Shown: positions 1 to 5,868 of the stretch, one piece after another | How positions within the stretch are numbered: the first letter of the stretch is position 1 | Layout of the letters: each line of letters starts with the position of its first letter | Program-made: the position numbers and the translations under genes | Notes under the pieces: generated by a model | Seen by the model: only the letters and a program-made list of their open reading frames with translations | Databases searched by the model: none | What the model was told of the DNA's origin: nothing | Assembly: GCA_037969175.1 (NCBI GenBank) | Contig: JBBKWX010000205.1 | Location: forward strand, 1 to 5,868 | From: JBBKWX01 sp037969175 | GTDB lineage: Bacteria > Bacteroidota > Bacteroidia > AKYH767-A > JBBKVM01 | DNA: 5,868 nt | Direction of reading: 5' to 3'

Positions 1-2560
1 CCAAATTATTATGCTGTATTCCGGTTGTTCCATCTGAATTGAAAACCCAGGTGCCTGACCAGGTCGAAGATGTACTTCCCGTGCGTGCCCTGACTCTCCA
101 GAAGTAAGTGGTATTTCCGGAAAGATTGTTTAATAAATGTTCGGTATCCGGATTTGAAGAAGCTGAATTAATAAAGTTTTTAGTTACCGAGATAAGATCC
201 GGAGAATTAAAATTAATGTCCTTATCCACTTCAAGATCATAATATGAAGCCACCGGAGCAGCATCCCAATTCAGCAAAACAGATATCGCGGTAACCGTAC
301 TTCCGTGCGCAGGACTTATCAAGACCGGTACATCAGGAGTAAATACGCCTAGTGTAGTAAAACTCCAAATCGTTGACCAGGGAGAATTGCTAAAAGCAGT
401 TCGGGTTCTCACTTTCCAGAAATAGGTTTTGTTACTGCTTAAATTATTCAATATATGTTCAGTATCTGAATTATTGTTTGCTCCTGAAATAAAAGCATTG
501 CTGCCACTGCGTTTCCATGAGGATGAAAAAGTATTTACTGTATCAATTTCAAAATCATAAAAATCAATATCCGAAACTGCATCCCAGTCAATGATCATAT
601 TCAGATTTTGATTTGATGCACCGTCATAGGGTGATGAAAGGACGGGTATTGTAGGCATGATGATAGGGGAGAAGCCTGTTGAAAAAACCCAGGAAGCACT
701 CCAATCTGATGAATCTACTGCATTGTATGTTTGTACTCTCCAAAAGTAAACTGTATTCACATCAAGAGGGCTTATCAATTGCTCCGTATCCGGATTGTTT
801 GATGTTGCATTGATATAGGTTTTGTTGAAAGTCAATAAAGCCGGCGAATCAAATCGATCCGTTTTATCAACTTGCAATATATATCCTGTAACTCTTAGTT
901 GGTGGTTCCAGTCAATTGTGATTCCTGAAGTACTGATCCCTGTGCTTAAGTTTGCCGGTGCAATTTGTATTGGTCCTTCGGGTGTGATACTAAAAGAATT
1001 GGGTGCTGTCCATTTACTTGTATCGGCAAGATTCATAGATCTGGCCCTCCAGTAGTAAGTTTGTCCAAATAAAAAGTTGAACAATGTATGTTTCGTGTCA
1101 ACACCTGTATTTGATGTTCCTATATAATTTGTTGATCCTGAAAACAAATAGGAAGAGGTAAAATCGGGAACCGTATCATATTGATATTCATAACCAACAA
1201 CATAATAATGACTTTCCCAATCAATCGTTGGAGCTCCCTGAATGTTTGCAGTCCCATTACCAGGACCGGTTACTTTTACTGTAGAATCAACGGTAAATGA
1301 TTGTGTGGTCCATGGGCTCTCATCCCGGTTATTTCTTGCTCTCACTCTCCAGTAATATGTTTTGCCATAATACAGATCGGAAATTATTGCTTTCGTATCT
1401 GCATTCGTACTTGCAGTGCCTATGTAGTTTTTCAAACCGGCCAATAAAGCCGGGGAATTGAAGGTGGCTACTGTATCATATTGATAATCATAAAATACAC
1501 TGTAGTAATGTGCATTCCAATCCAAAGTAATACCTGCTTTGATATTTGAAGCACCGTTTGCCGGAGATGACAATATCGGACCATTTGCAGTTGTAGTGAA
1601 AGATCTTACAATTCCCCATGCCGAAGTATCAACGGTTGTAATAGATCTCACTCTCCAATAATGCGTGGTATTATAAAACAGATTTCCAACTTCTGCCTGT
1701 GTATCCGGACCATTATTATCTGTATTGGTATATGTTGTCAGTCCGCTTGACAAAGCAGCCGAATTAAAGGTATTTACTGTATCTGTTTGGAATTGATATT
1801 TCGCTACATGCTGATGTGCATTCCAATTTAACAAGACACCACCTAATATATTAATTGTACCATCTGCAGGTGACGAAACTGCAGGTCCAGCCGTTGTTAT
1901 GGTAAAATTTCTTGTGTTGGTCCAGGAAGAATTACCTGCTATGTTTCTGGATCTAACTCTCCAATAATATTTTTGTCCAAAACGTACTGCCCCAAAATTC
2001 GCTTGAACAGTTCCCGGAGAACCATTGAATGCATACATGACAGATCCATTTGTTAGTACAGGTGAATTAAAGGTGGATGAAGTATCAACCTGGTAATCAT
2101 ATAAATTCACATAATCGTGTGCATTCCATATTAAAGTAGCGCCCCCTGATATATTCACAGCATTATTTGAAGGACTTACATAACCGGGTCCAGCTGTGCC
2201 TGTTGTAAATGAAAATGTTGAACTCCAATTCGAATTTACAGCTCCTACATAAGCATATACTCTCCAATAATACACTTGTCCGTAATTGAGATCTTTAACT
2301 ACTAATTGAGTATCAGGTGTTGGCGCATTATTTACAGATTGTAATATGCTGTTCATTGAACTGAAAGCAGCGTCTGTATCAATTTCAATGACATATCCTT
2401 CTGCGCCTGAAACTGTAGACCATGTGAATAAATTCCCTGCCGGCAGGTTAGCAGTGCCCTGAGCCGGTGATACCGGGTTAGGGGCATCAATGCCAAAGAC
2501 ACTGCTTGCCAGCATTACACACATACATAAAAATAAAACTCCCTTGTTGTTGTTTACCAT
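1..2560 (-). CDS. Secreted fibronectin type III repeat protein, 3' end outside window
   Basis: The reading frame is open from the ATG at 2560 to base 1: 853 codons with no stop, so the C-terminus is missing. A signal peptide (about residues 1-23) is followed by eight FN3-like domains of about 100 residues. Each carries an N-terminal SP.nG..N-type strand, a core Trp, a [IVYT]D[TK]...F.S segment, and an aromatic-W-[RK]-[VA] strand whose Trp falls at residues 99, 200, 302, 404, 504, 607, 715 and 821. The visible end (residues 843-853, DGTTGIQHNNL) resembles the linker that often precedes a type IX secretion C-terminal sorting domain in Bacteroidota; that domain is inferred, not seen. No catalytic domain is visible in this part. 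The likely role is an extracellular or surface adhesin or scaffold, or the FN3 part of a larger secreted protein. The start is supported by a purine-rich site (2565-2571), a -7 box (2587-2594) and a proper signal-peptide n-region. The FN3 call is firm; the ligand is unknown. Confidence 0.88.
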   Translation of the reverse strand, partial: MVNNNKGVLFLCMCVMLASSVFGIDAPNPVSPAQGTANLPAGNLFTWSTVSGAEGYVIEIDTDAAFSSMNSILQSVNNAPTPDTQLVVKDLNYGQVYYWRVYAYVGAVNSNWSSTFSFTTGTAGPGYVSPSNNAVNISGGATLIWNAHDYVNLYDYQVDTSSTFNSPVLTNGSVMYAFNGSPGTVQANFGAVRFGQKYYWRVRSRNIAGNSSWTNTRNFTITTAGPAVSSPADGTINILGGVLLNWNAHQHVAKYQFQTDTVNTFNSAALSSGLTTYTNTDNNGPDTQAEVGNLFYNTTHYWRVRSITTVDTSAWGIVRSFTTTANGPILSSPANGASNIKAGITLDWNAHYYSVFYDYQYDTVATFNSPALLAGLKNYIGTASTNADTKAIISDLYYGKTYYWRVRARNNRDESPWTTQSFTVDSTVKVTGPGNGTANIQGAPTIDWESHYYVVGYEYQYDTVPDFTSSYLFSGSTNYIGTSNTGVDTKHTLFNFLFGQTYYWRARSMNLADTSKWTAPNSFSITPEGPIQIAPANLSTGISTSGITIDWNHQLRVTGYILQVDKTDRFDSPALLTFNKTYINATSNNPDTEQLISPLDVNTVYFWRVQTYNAVDSSDWSASWVFSTGFSPIIMPTIPVLSSPYDGASNQNLNMIIDWDAVSDIDFYDFEIDTVNTFSSSWKRSGSNAFISGANNNSDTEHILNNLSSNKTYFWKVRTRTAFSNSPWSTIWSFTTLGVFTPDVPVLISPAHGSTVTAISVLLNWDAAPVASYYDLEVDKDINFNSPDLISVTKNFINSASSNPDTEHLLNNLSGNTTYFWRVRARTGSTSSTWSGTWVFNSDGTTGIQHNNL
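35..2482 (-). repeat. Tandem array of eight FN3-like domains (protein-level repeat)
   Basis: Approximate domain limits, in order from the N-terminus: 2482-2201, 2188-1898, 1885-1595, 1582-1289, 1279-986, 973-677, 646-353 and 328-35. Spacing between successive core Trp residues of the WRVR strand is 101, 102, 102, 100, 103, 108 and 106 residues. The repeats are diverged in both protein and DNA, so the array is old and not a recent slippage product. Most copies carry a DT motif shortly before the WRVR strand (for example PDTQ, ADTK, VDTK, PDTE, SDTE). Domain 2 has GTVQ there and lacks the Asp. Domains 2-5 share a W[NE][AS]H.. segment, while domains 1, 7 and 8 have a more usual FN3 sequence at that place. 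Confidence 0.85.
2492..2560 (-). other. Sec signal peptide of the FN3 protein
   Basis: Residues 1-23 have a short polar n-region with one Lys (MVNNNK), a hydrophobic core of Val, Leu, Phe, Cys and Met, and a plausible cleavage site after VFG, just before the first FN3 domain. The two Cys residues (12 and 14) sit inside the hydrophobic core and have no lipobox spacing, so this looks like signal peptidase I processing, not a lipoprotein. The exact cleavage position is inferred. Confidence 0.75.
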
Positions 2561-2564
2561 GATT

Positions 2565-2571
2565 CTCCCTT
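2565..2571 (-). promoter_or_regulatory. Ribosome binding site of the FN3 gene
   Basis: AAGGGAG lies four bases before the ATG at 2560. It supports this start over the in-frame Met codons at residues 13 and 16, which would cut into the signal peptide. The other complete genes in the window lack such a clear Shine-Dalgarno match. Confidence 0.5.
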
Positions 2572-2586
2572 ATCTGGTTAATGAGC

Positions 2587-2622
2587 CAAAAGTAACGGAT
2601 GGAGTAAGAGGTAAAATTCAAA
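2587..2622 (-). promoter_or_regulatory. Probable Bacteroidota-type promoter of the FN3 gene
   Basis: TACTTTTG at 2594-2587 is a perfect match to the Bacteroidota -7 element TAnnTTTG and ends 26 bases before the ATG. A TTTG at 2622-2619 could be the -33 element, but the 24-base gap between them is slightly longer than usual, so the upstream half is weak. It would give a leader of about 20 bases containing the AAGGGAG site. This suggests the gene is transcribed separately from fmt. Confidence 0.45.
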
Positions 2623-2715
2623 TAATCAGAAAAGGGATGTTTTGTTAGAAAAATCGATTTCTATAACATGTATACAGAATCAATAATTTACTAACAATTG
2701 ATTATATGCACGTTA

Positions 2716-2767
2716 CGAAACACTGACAATTGTAATATCTTACATTTTGGAATGTAAGATTGTTTCG
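2716..2767. terminator. Nested inverted repeat, possible fmt terminator
   Basis: A perfect 10-bp stem (ATCTTACATT at 2737-2746, AATGTAAGAT at 2751-2760) closes on a four-base TTGG loop. An outer 6-bp pair (CGAAAC at 2716-2721, GTTTCG at 2762-2767) flanks it, with 15 unpaired bases on one side and one on the other. The unpaired side includes the palindrome ACAATTGT (2726-2733). It begins about 70 bases after the fmt stop, a position that suits a terminator. However, the inner stem has only two G-C pairs and no clear U-tract follows it on the minus strand. A protein-binding site upstream of the FN3 promoter is an alternative. The inverted repeat itself is certain; its role is not. Confidence 0.4.
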
Positions 2768-2834
2768 GATAAAGTAGTTGTTTTAAAGAAATTCAAAAAA
2801 CAAGACAAGGATAACAGCTAAACTCTTCAAAAGA

Positions 2835-3797
2835 TCAAGCTTCAAAAAACCATGTATTATTAATTTTAAATCCTCTGAGGAAGTCTTCTATTTCCATTCG
2901 TTTCTTTCCGGATAATTGCACATCCAATAATTCAATAAAACCGCCGGGAACAAAAACATGAAAGAATGTTTTTCCATCCGTATCAATCATACCGGGAGAA
3001 TTAGCATGACTCGTATATACTTTATCTCCCTGAAAGATTTTCACTGAGAAAGCTTCTGCATCCGGAGAAACCAGGTTAGACCAAGCAGCAGGGTGTGGAC
3101 TTAGTCCTCTGATGAAATTGTTTATTTTATCCGGAGATAGGGTCCAATTTATCTTACAATCATTCTTAAACAACTTTGGAGCTTCGGGTAATTGAGCGTA
3201 ACCAACCACCTGAGGATTTTGTGGGCAAACACCTCCGGCAAGGTCTCGTACGGTTTGCAATAATATTTCCGCACCAATTTTCTGCAGTTTATCATGCAAA
3301 CTTCCGGCTGTTTCGTTTTTTTCTAAATTGAGTTTTTCTTGATAAATGATGTTTCCTGTATCAATTTCTTGTTGAATGAAAAACGTCGTAACTCCGGATA
3401 CTTTTTCATTCTTTATGATAGCCCAATTAATAGGTGCAGCTCCTCGATAAGCAGGTAGCAGGGAAGCGTGTAAATTCACTGAGCCTAATCTGGGCATAGC
3501 CCAAACTTCTTCAGGAAGCATTCTGAAAGCAACTACAATATTTACTTCTGCACCGGTATCCTTAAGTTCCTTTATGAATTTAGGATCTTTAAGATTTGTG
3601 GGCTGTAATACATTCAACTTATTCTTAACAGCATATTTCTTAACGGGACTTTCCGTTAATTTTTGACCTCGTCCGGCAGGCTTATCAGGCGCTGTGACTA
3701 CGGCTACTATTTCAAATCCGTTTTTATGTAATATTTCAAGAGAAGCGACAGCGAATTCAGGCGTTCCCATAAAAGCAATCTTGAAATTTCTTTTCAT
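2835..3797 (-). CDS. fmt: Methionyl-tRNA formyltransferase
   Basis: Transfers the formyl group of 10-formyltetrahydrofolate to Met-tRNAfMet, making the initiator tRNA for translation in the cytoplasm. The 320-residue product is close to the usual length (about 315). The N-terminal formyltransferase domain opens with IAFMGTPEFA (7-16) and has the APDKPAGRG loop (36-44). The catalytic residues N108, H110 and D146 are all present, in NLH and IDTG contexts, with the signature SLLPAYRGAAPINWA at 112-126. The C-terminal tRNA-binding domain starts near residue 205 and includes INWTLSPDKINNFIRGLSPHP, which is typical of the family. The ATG overlaps the TGA of the upstream lipoprotein gene as ATGA (3794-3797), so translation is probably coupled; no separate promoter is seen. 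The stop is TGA at 2837-2835. Nothing looks broken and identification is secure. Confidence 0.97.
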   Translation of the reverse strand: MKRNFKIAFMGTPEFAVASLEILHKNGFEIVAVVTAPDKPAGRGQKLTESPVKKYAVKNKLNVLQPTNLKDPKFIKELKDTGAEVNIVVAFRMLPEEVWAMPRLGSVNLHASLLPAYRGAAPINWAIIKNEKVSGVTTFFIQQEIDTGNIIYQEKLNLEKNETAGSLHDKLQKIGAEILLQTVRDLAGGVCPQNPQVVGYAQLPEAPKLFKNDCKINWTLSPDKINNFIRGLSPHPAAWSNLVSPDAEAFSVKIFQGDKVYTSHANSPGMIDTDGKTFFHVFVPGGFIELLDVQLSGKKRMEIEDFLRGFKINNTWFFEA

Positions 3798-4099
3798 CTT
3801 TTATTTATATATGAAATAATTACCGGTTTTCCACCCATGCAAACACTCATCCGGCCTTTAGCAGTTTGAAAAGCAACCCAAACTTTGAGTTTGTCTTTCT
3901 GAAATTCATCTTCAATCTTATCCGGTTCCAGCATCAATCCTGCTTCTGTTTGAATCAACCAGGTACAACCTGCTAATTCTGATCTCAGGATCATTGCTTC
4001 AATCGCTCCTTCAGGTCTATTTGAATTCACATTTACCTTACAAGAAGAAAGGAAAATGATCAAAACCAACAAACAATTAGAAAATAGTTTCTTTTGCAT
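3794..4099 (-). CDS. Small lipoprotein of unknown function
   Basis: A 101-residue protein with a lipoprotein signal: MQKK, a hydrophobic core, then the lipobox LSSC with Cys at residue 20 as the presumed lipidated residue. The mature part is only about 82 residues and has two cysteines (C45 in AGCTWLI and C87 in MSVCMGG) that could form a disulfide. Between them lie LEPDKI and a D.LKVWVAFQ strand, suggesting a small beta-rich domain. The residues after the Cys (KVNVNSN) lack the acidic run of known Bacteroidota surface-export signals, so a periplasm-facing anchor is more likely; this is inference. I cannot name the family, though the CxWLI...LEP...VW pattern resembles small uncharacterised Bacteroidota lipoproteins. 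The stop overlaps the fmt start (ATGA). A -7 box lies 15 bases upstream, and no Shine-Dalgarno is evident. The real-gene call rests on the lipobox, the coupling and the promoter. Confidence 0.85.
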   Translation of the reverse strand: MQKKLFSNCLLVLIIFLSSCKVNVNSNRPEGAIEAMILRSELAGCTWLIQTEAGLMLEPDKIEDEFQKDKLKVWVAFQTAKGRMSVCMGGKPVIISYINKR

Positions 4100-4114
4100 C
4101 TAATTAAGGAATTG

Positions 4115-4122
4115 CAAAAATA
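4115..4122 (-). promoter_or_regulatory. Candidate -7 promoter element for lipoprotein-fmt
   Basis: TATTTTTG matches TAnnTTTG exactly in the 51-base gap between rlmI and the lipoprotein gene, ending 15 bases before the ATG. No TTG is seen at the -33 distance. It would let the lipoprotein and fmt be transcribed as a pair apart from rlmI, although read-through from rlmI is also possible. Confidence 0.4.
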
Positions 4123-4150
4123 CCTTATTCTACTGTAAAAAGGAAAATAC

Positions 4151-5335
4151 TTATTCTATAAAGAGTACTAATCCTTTCAAATATTCACTTTCAGGATGAT
4201 ATATATTCACTGGATGGTCTGAAGGCTGGCTGAGTTGTGCCAGGATCCTGACATTTCGTTTGCTTTCAGCAGCTGCAGTAAAGATTATTTTTCTGAATAG
4301 GGTTTTATCTATCACCTGGGAACATGAAAATGTAAACAGGATTCCTCCTTTCTTAATCCTTTTGAAAGCCTCAGAATTTAAATTTCTATATCCAATGGAT
4401 GCTTTCTTAACGGCTCCTAAATGTTTGGCAAATGCAGGTGGATCAAGAATGATAATATCATAACTCATTTCCATGGATCGCATGAAATCAAAAACATCCG
4501 ACGTGAAACTGGCATGTTTATCCGCATGACCTGTCAGTTCTATATTGCGATCTGTCATTGCCATTGCTTTTGCAGAGCTGTCGACAGAATGCACCAAAGC
4601 TGCTCCCGCATTCAAAGCATAAACTGAAAATCCACCCGAATAGCAAAATGTATTTAATACACTTTTCCCTTTCGACATTTCTCCAAGCAGTTTTCTGTTA
4701 TCTCTTTGATCAATAAAAAATCCGGTCTTTTGTCCTTCTATCCAATCAACAATAAATTTATTTCCATTTTCGAGAACTACGGTACTCGATTCATCCCCTT
4801 TAAAGAATCCATCGTTTGCAAGCATGCTACTTTGTTTCCCTAACGCAGAAGCACTTTTATCATAAATGTTCTTCAACTTCCCCGCATATACTTCATCCAA
4901 TGCATTGAAAATATCAGTTCGAACTGCATACAAAGCAGGAGCATGGATCTGAACAACTGCATTCTGATCATAAATATCTATGATCAACCCCGAAAGTCCG
5001 TCTCCTTCGCCATGAAACAAGCGATAACAATTACTCCCTTTATCATCTGTAAAACCAAGAGCCTTTCTAACATCATAGGCTGATTGCAATTTCGCTTTCC
5101 ATAATTCCGGACCGGGTTCTACCTTTTCAAAAGAGAAAATACGGATGCTGATAGAGCCATCATGATAATGTCCCATACCCAGAAACCGATCTGTATGACT
5201 GATTATTTCAATTACTTCACCTTCAACAGGTGGTTTACTAAATGACTTGATTGCTCCTGAAAATACCCATGGATGAAAATTAAGTAAGGATCTTTCTTTT
5301 CCCGGTTTTAGTATTGCTCTAATGTGATCTGACAT
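4151..5335 (-). CDS. rlmI: 23S rRNA cytosine-C5 methyltransferase, RlmI family
   Basis: Class I SAM-dependent rRNA methyltransferase of the RlmI/YccW (COG1092) family, which in E. coli makes m5C1962 in 23S rRNA. With the ATG at 5335 it has 394 residues, near the usual length. The N-terminal PUA-like domain has HPWVFSGA (21-28). GEGDGLSGL (109-117) opens the central part, and EGQKTGFFIDQRDNR (200-214) is a family signature. SAM motif I is LNTFCYSGGFSVYA (227-240), followed by HSVDSS (249-254). DPPAFAK (298-304) is motif IV, and FSCS (336-339) carries the presumed catalytic C338. A longer frame begins at TTG 5344, but that codon lies inside a -7 promoter box, so ATG 5335 is preferred. It follows the DUF2779 gene by 26 bases. 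The family is secure. The exact modified base is inferred from E. coli, and the looser name 'class I SAM-dependent rRNA methyltransferase' is the cautious alternative. Confidence 0.93.
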   Translation of the reverse strand: MSDHIRAILKPGKERSLLNFHPWVFSGAIKSFSKPPVEGEVIEIISHTDRFLGMGHYHDGSISIRIFSFEKVEPGPELWKAKLQSAYDVRKALGFTDDKGSNCYRLFHGEGDGLSGLIIDIYDQNAVVQIHAPALYAVRTDIFNALDEVYAGKLKNIYDKSASALGKQSSMLANDGFFKGDESSTVVLENGNKFIVDWIEGQKTGFFIDQRDNRKLLGEMSKGKSVLNTFCYSGGFSVYALNAGAALVHSVDSSAKAMAMTDRNIELTGHADKHASFTSDVFDFMRSMEMSYDIIILDPPAFAKHLGAVKKASIGYRNLNSEAFKRIKKGGILFTFSCSQVIDKTLFRKIIFTAAAESKRNVRILAQLSQPSDHPVNIYHPESEYLKGLVLFIE

Positions 5336-5341
5336 AGCCTG

Positions 5342-5349
5342 CAAAGATA
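5342..5349 (-). promoter_or_regulatory. Candidate -7 promoter element of rlmI
   Basis: TATCTTTG matches the Bacteroidota TAnnTTTG box and is followed by GCA, a common extension as I recall it. It ends only six bases before the ATG at 5335, so transcription would begin at or within a few bases of the start codon (leaderless or nearly so). No TTG is present at the expected -33 distance, so the promoter is unproven. The box overlaps the alternative TTG start and argues against it. Confidence 0.45.
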
Positions 5350-5361
5350 GTCAAAGCACAG

Positions 5362-5868
5362 CTATACTTTGACTTTTGCATACTTCCTGATCACATCCAA
5401 TAACAAGATCATTGCGAAAGTATCCATTTTACAATATTCAAGTAATGAATTCCTGATCTCATTGATTATATTTTCATCTTCTTCATAATGGATCTCTTCA
5501 TATGCCATGGTTGCCATTGCGCCATTAGCAACCTTTAGTCCTTTATATCCATTATGATCTACAAAAGCGGGAAGTATGTATTTTATGGAATAAGATCCCA
5601 TGGTTTCGGGATGATACAGAATCTTGTCCTTGAAGGGAATCATCAGATCTACCATTCTGTTGATCACTGCATCTATCCTTGCAGCATTTTCAGGACTATT
5701 CTCCTTTAATTTCCGCATCACACTTGCTTCGAAGGATTGATTATAAACCAAAATACTTCCGGATTCTTCAAGTGTATCCAAAAGGGAATTAATGAATTCA
5801 GGAATAGGATCGGATTTCGTTTGTGCAAGAAAATCTGAATGAATAGGGATCGCATTTTCCTTCTCTAC
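5362..5868 (-). CDS. DUF2779 domain protein, C-terminal part (5' end outside window)
   Basis: The frame is open to the window edge, giving 168 residues and a TAG stop at 5364-5362. A TTG at 5781 could be taken as a start, but in-frame coding with family-like sequence continues upstream of it (for example DPIPEFINSLLDTLEESG), so this is the tail of a longer gene. Motifs, numbered from the window edge: YNQSFE (42-47), RMVDLMIPF (71-79), YHPETMGSYSIK (85-96) and YCKMDT (145-150). These match DUF2779, an RNase H-like fold in which the N..F[DE] and Y...D motifs resemble exonuclease motifs II and III of DEDDy enzymes; motif I (D.E) would lie upstream. Family members I recall have around 500 residues, often with an N-terminal RecB/Cas4-like nuclease region, which is not visible here. 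Nuclease function is inferred, and the biological role is unknown. Confidence 0.82.
   Translation of the reverse strand, partial: VEKENAIPIHSDFLAQTKSDPIPEFINSLLDTLEESGSILVYNQSFEASVMRKLKENSPENAARIDAVINRMVDLMIPFKDKILYHPETMGSYSIKYILPAFVDHNGYKGLKVANGAMATMAYEEIHYEEDENIINEIRNSLLEYCKMDTFAMILLLDVIRKYAKVKV

Larger units (their letters stand above)
2561..2834. other. Intergenic region between fmt and the FN3 gene
   Basis: This is the longest non-coding stretch in the window (274 bases). It is AT-rich and holds the FN3 promoter and ribosome binding site at its low-coordinate end and an inverted repeat at 2716-2767. I see no convincing small ORF, tRNA or riboswitch in it. Confidence 0.6.

Noticed and set aside
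741..748. Fourth minus-strand TAnnTTTG match
   Set aside because: It falls inside FN3 domain 6, where it encodes the conserved VYFW strand, far from any start codon; treated as chance.
822..1055. Plus-strand 77-codon open frame
   Set aside because: It lies wholly antisense to FN3 domains 5-6, which are clearly coding on the minus strand; its product has no recognisable motif.
35..2482. FN3 array as a DNA tandem repeat or recombination hotspot
   Set aside because: The copies are diverged at DNA level and similar only as protein domains.
4100..4135. Short inverted repeat AAGG/CCTT after rlmI as a terminator
   Set aside because: The stem is only four base pairs and there is no U-tract.
4260..4627. 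Two overlapping plus-strand open frames of 67 and 68 codons
   Set aside because: Both are antisense to the SAM-binding and catalytic motifs of rlmI, with no domain or ribosome binding site of their own.
5336..5344. Longer rlmI start at TTG 5344 (397 residues)
   Set aside because: The TTG is part of a TAnnTTTG promoter box, and the added residues lie outside the conserved domain; ATG 5335 fits better.
5779..5781. TTG start for a complete 139-residue protein
   Set aside because: The same frame stays open and family-like for 29 codons upstream to the window edge, so this is an internal Leu codon of a longer DUF2779 protein.

Overview
This window most likely comes from a member of the Bacteroidota; genus cannot be told. 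The base composition is AT-rich. Perfect TAnnTTTG boxes, the -7 element of Bacteroidota promoters, lie just upstream of three of the starts, and two of those starts lack a clear Shine-Dalgarno sequence. One long secreted protein built of fibronectin-III-like repeats is of the kind this phylum exports by type IX secretion. All five genes I can support are on the minus strand, so the text below runs from high to low coordinates.

Right edge (5868-5362): the C-terminal 168 residues of a DUF2779-type putative nuclease, whose 5' part lies outside the window. After 26 bases comes rlmI (5335-4151), a PUA plus SAM-methyltransferase protein of the RlmI/COG1092 family that modifies 23S rRNA. After 51 bases comes a 101-residue lipoprotein gene of unknown function (4099-3794). 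Its TGA stop overlaps the ATG of fmt (3797-2835) as ATGA. Fmt is methionyl-tRNA formyltransferase, with its catalytic Asn, His and Asp all present.

A 274-base gap (2561-2834) follows. It holds a strong inverted repeat, a -7 promoter box and a purine-rich ribosome binding site. It separates the housekeeping genes from a large gene that starts at 2560 and is still open at base 1 (853 codons visible). This gene has a signal peptide and eight fibronectin-III-like domains. The visible sequence stops just after the last domain, in a short Gly/Thr/Asn-rich linker of the sort that often precedes a type IX sorting domain.

Functionally, fmt and rlmI both serve translation (initiator tRNA formylation, 23S rRNA methylation). 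The lipoprotein is translationally tied to fmt. The FN3 protein looks like an independent unit for the cell surface or secretion. I see no RNA gene, insertion sequence, CRISPR array or phage gene, and no clear sign of a new system. The most unusual points are the two subfamilies inside the FN3 array, the near-leaderless rlmI start and the lipoprotein-fmt coupling.
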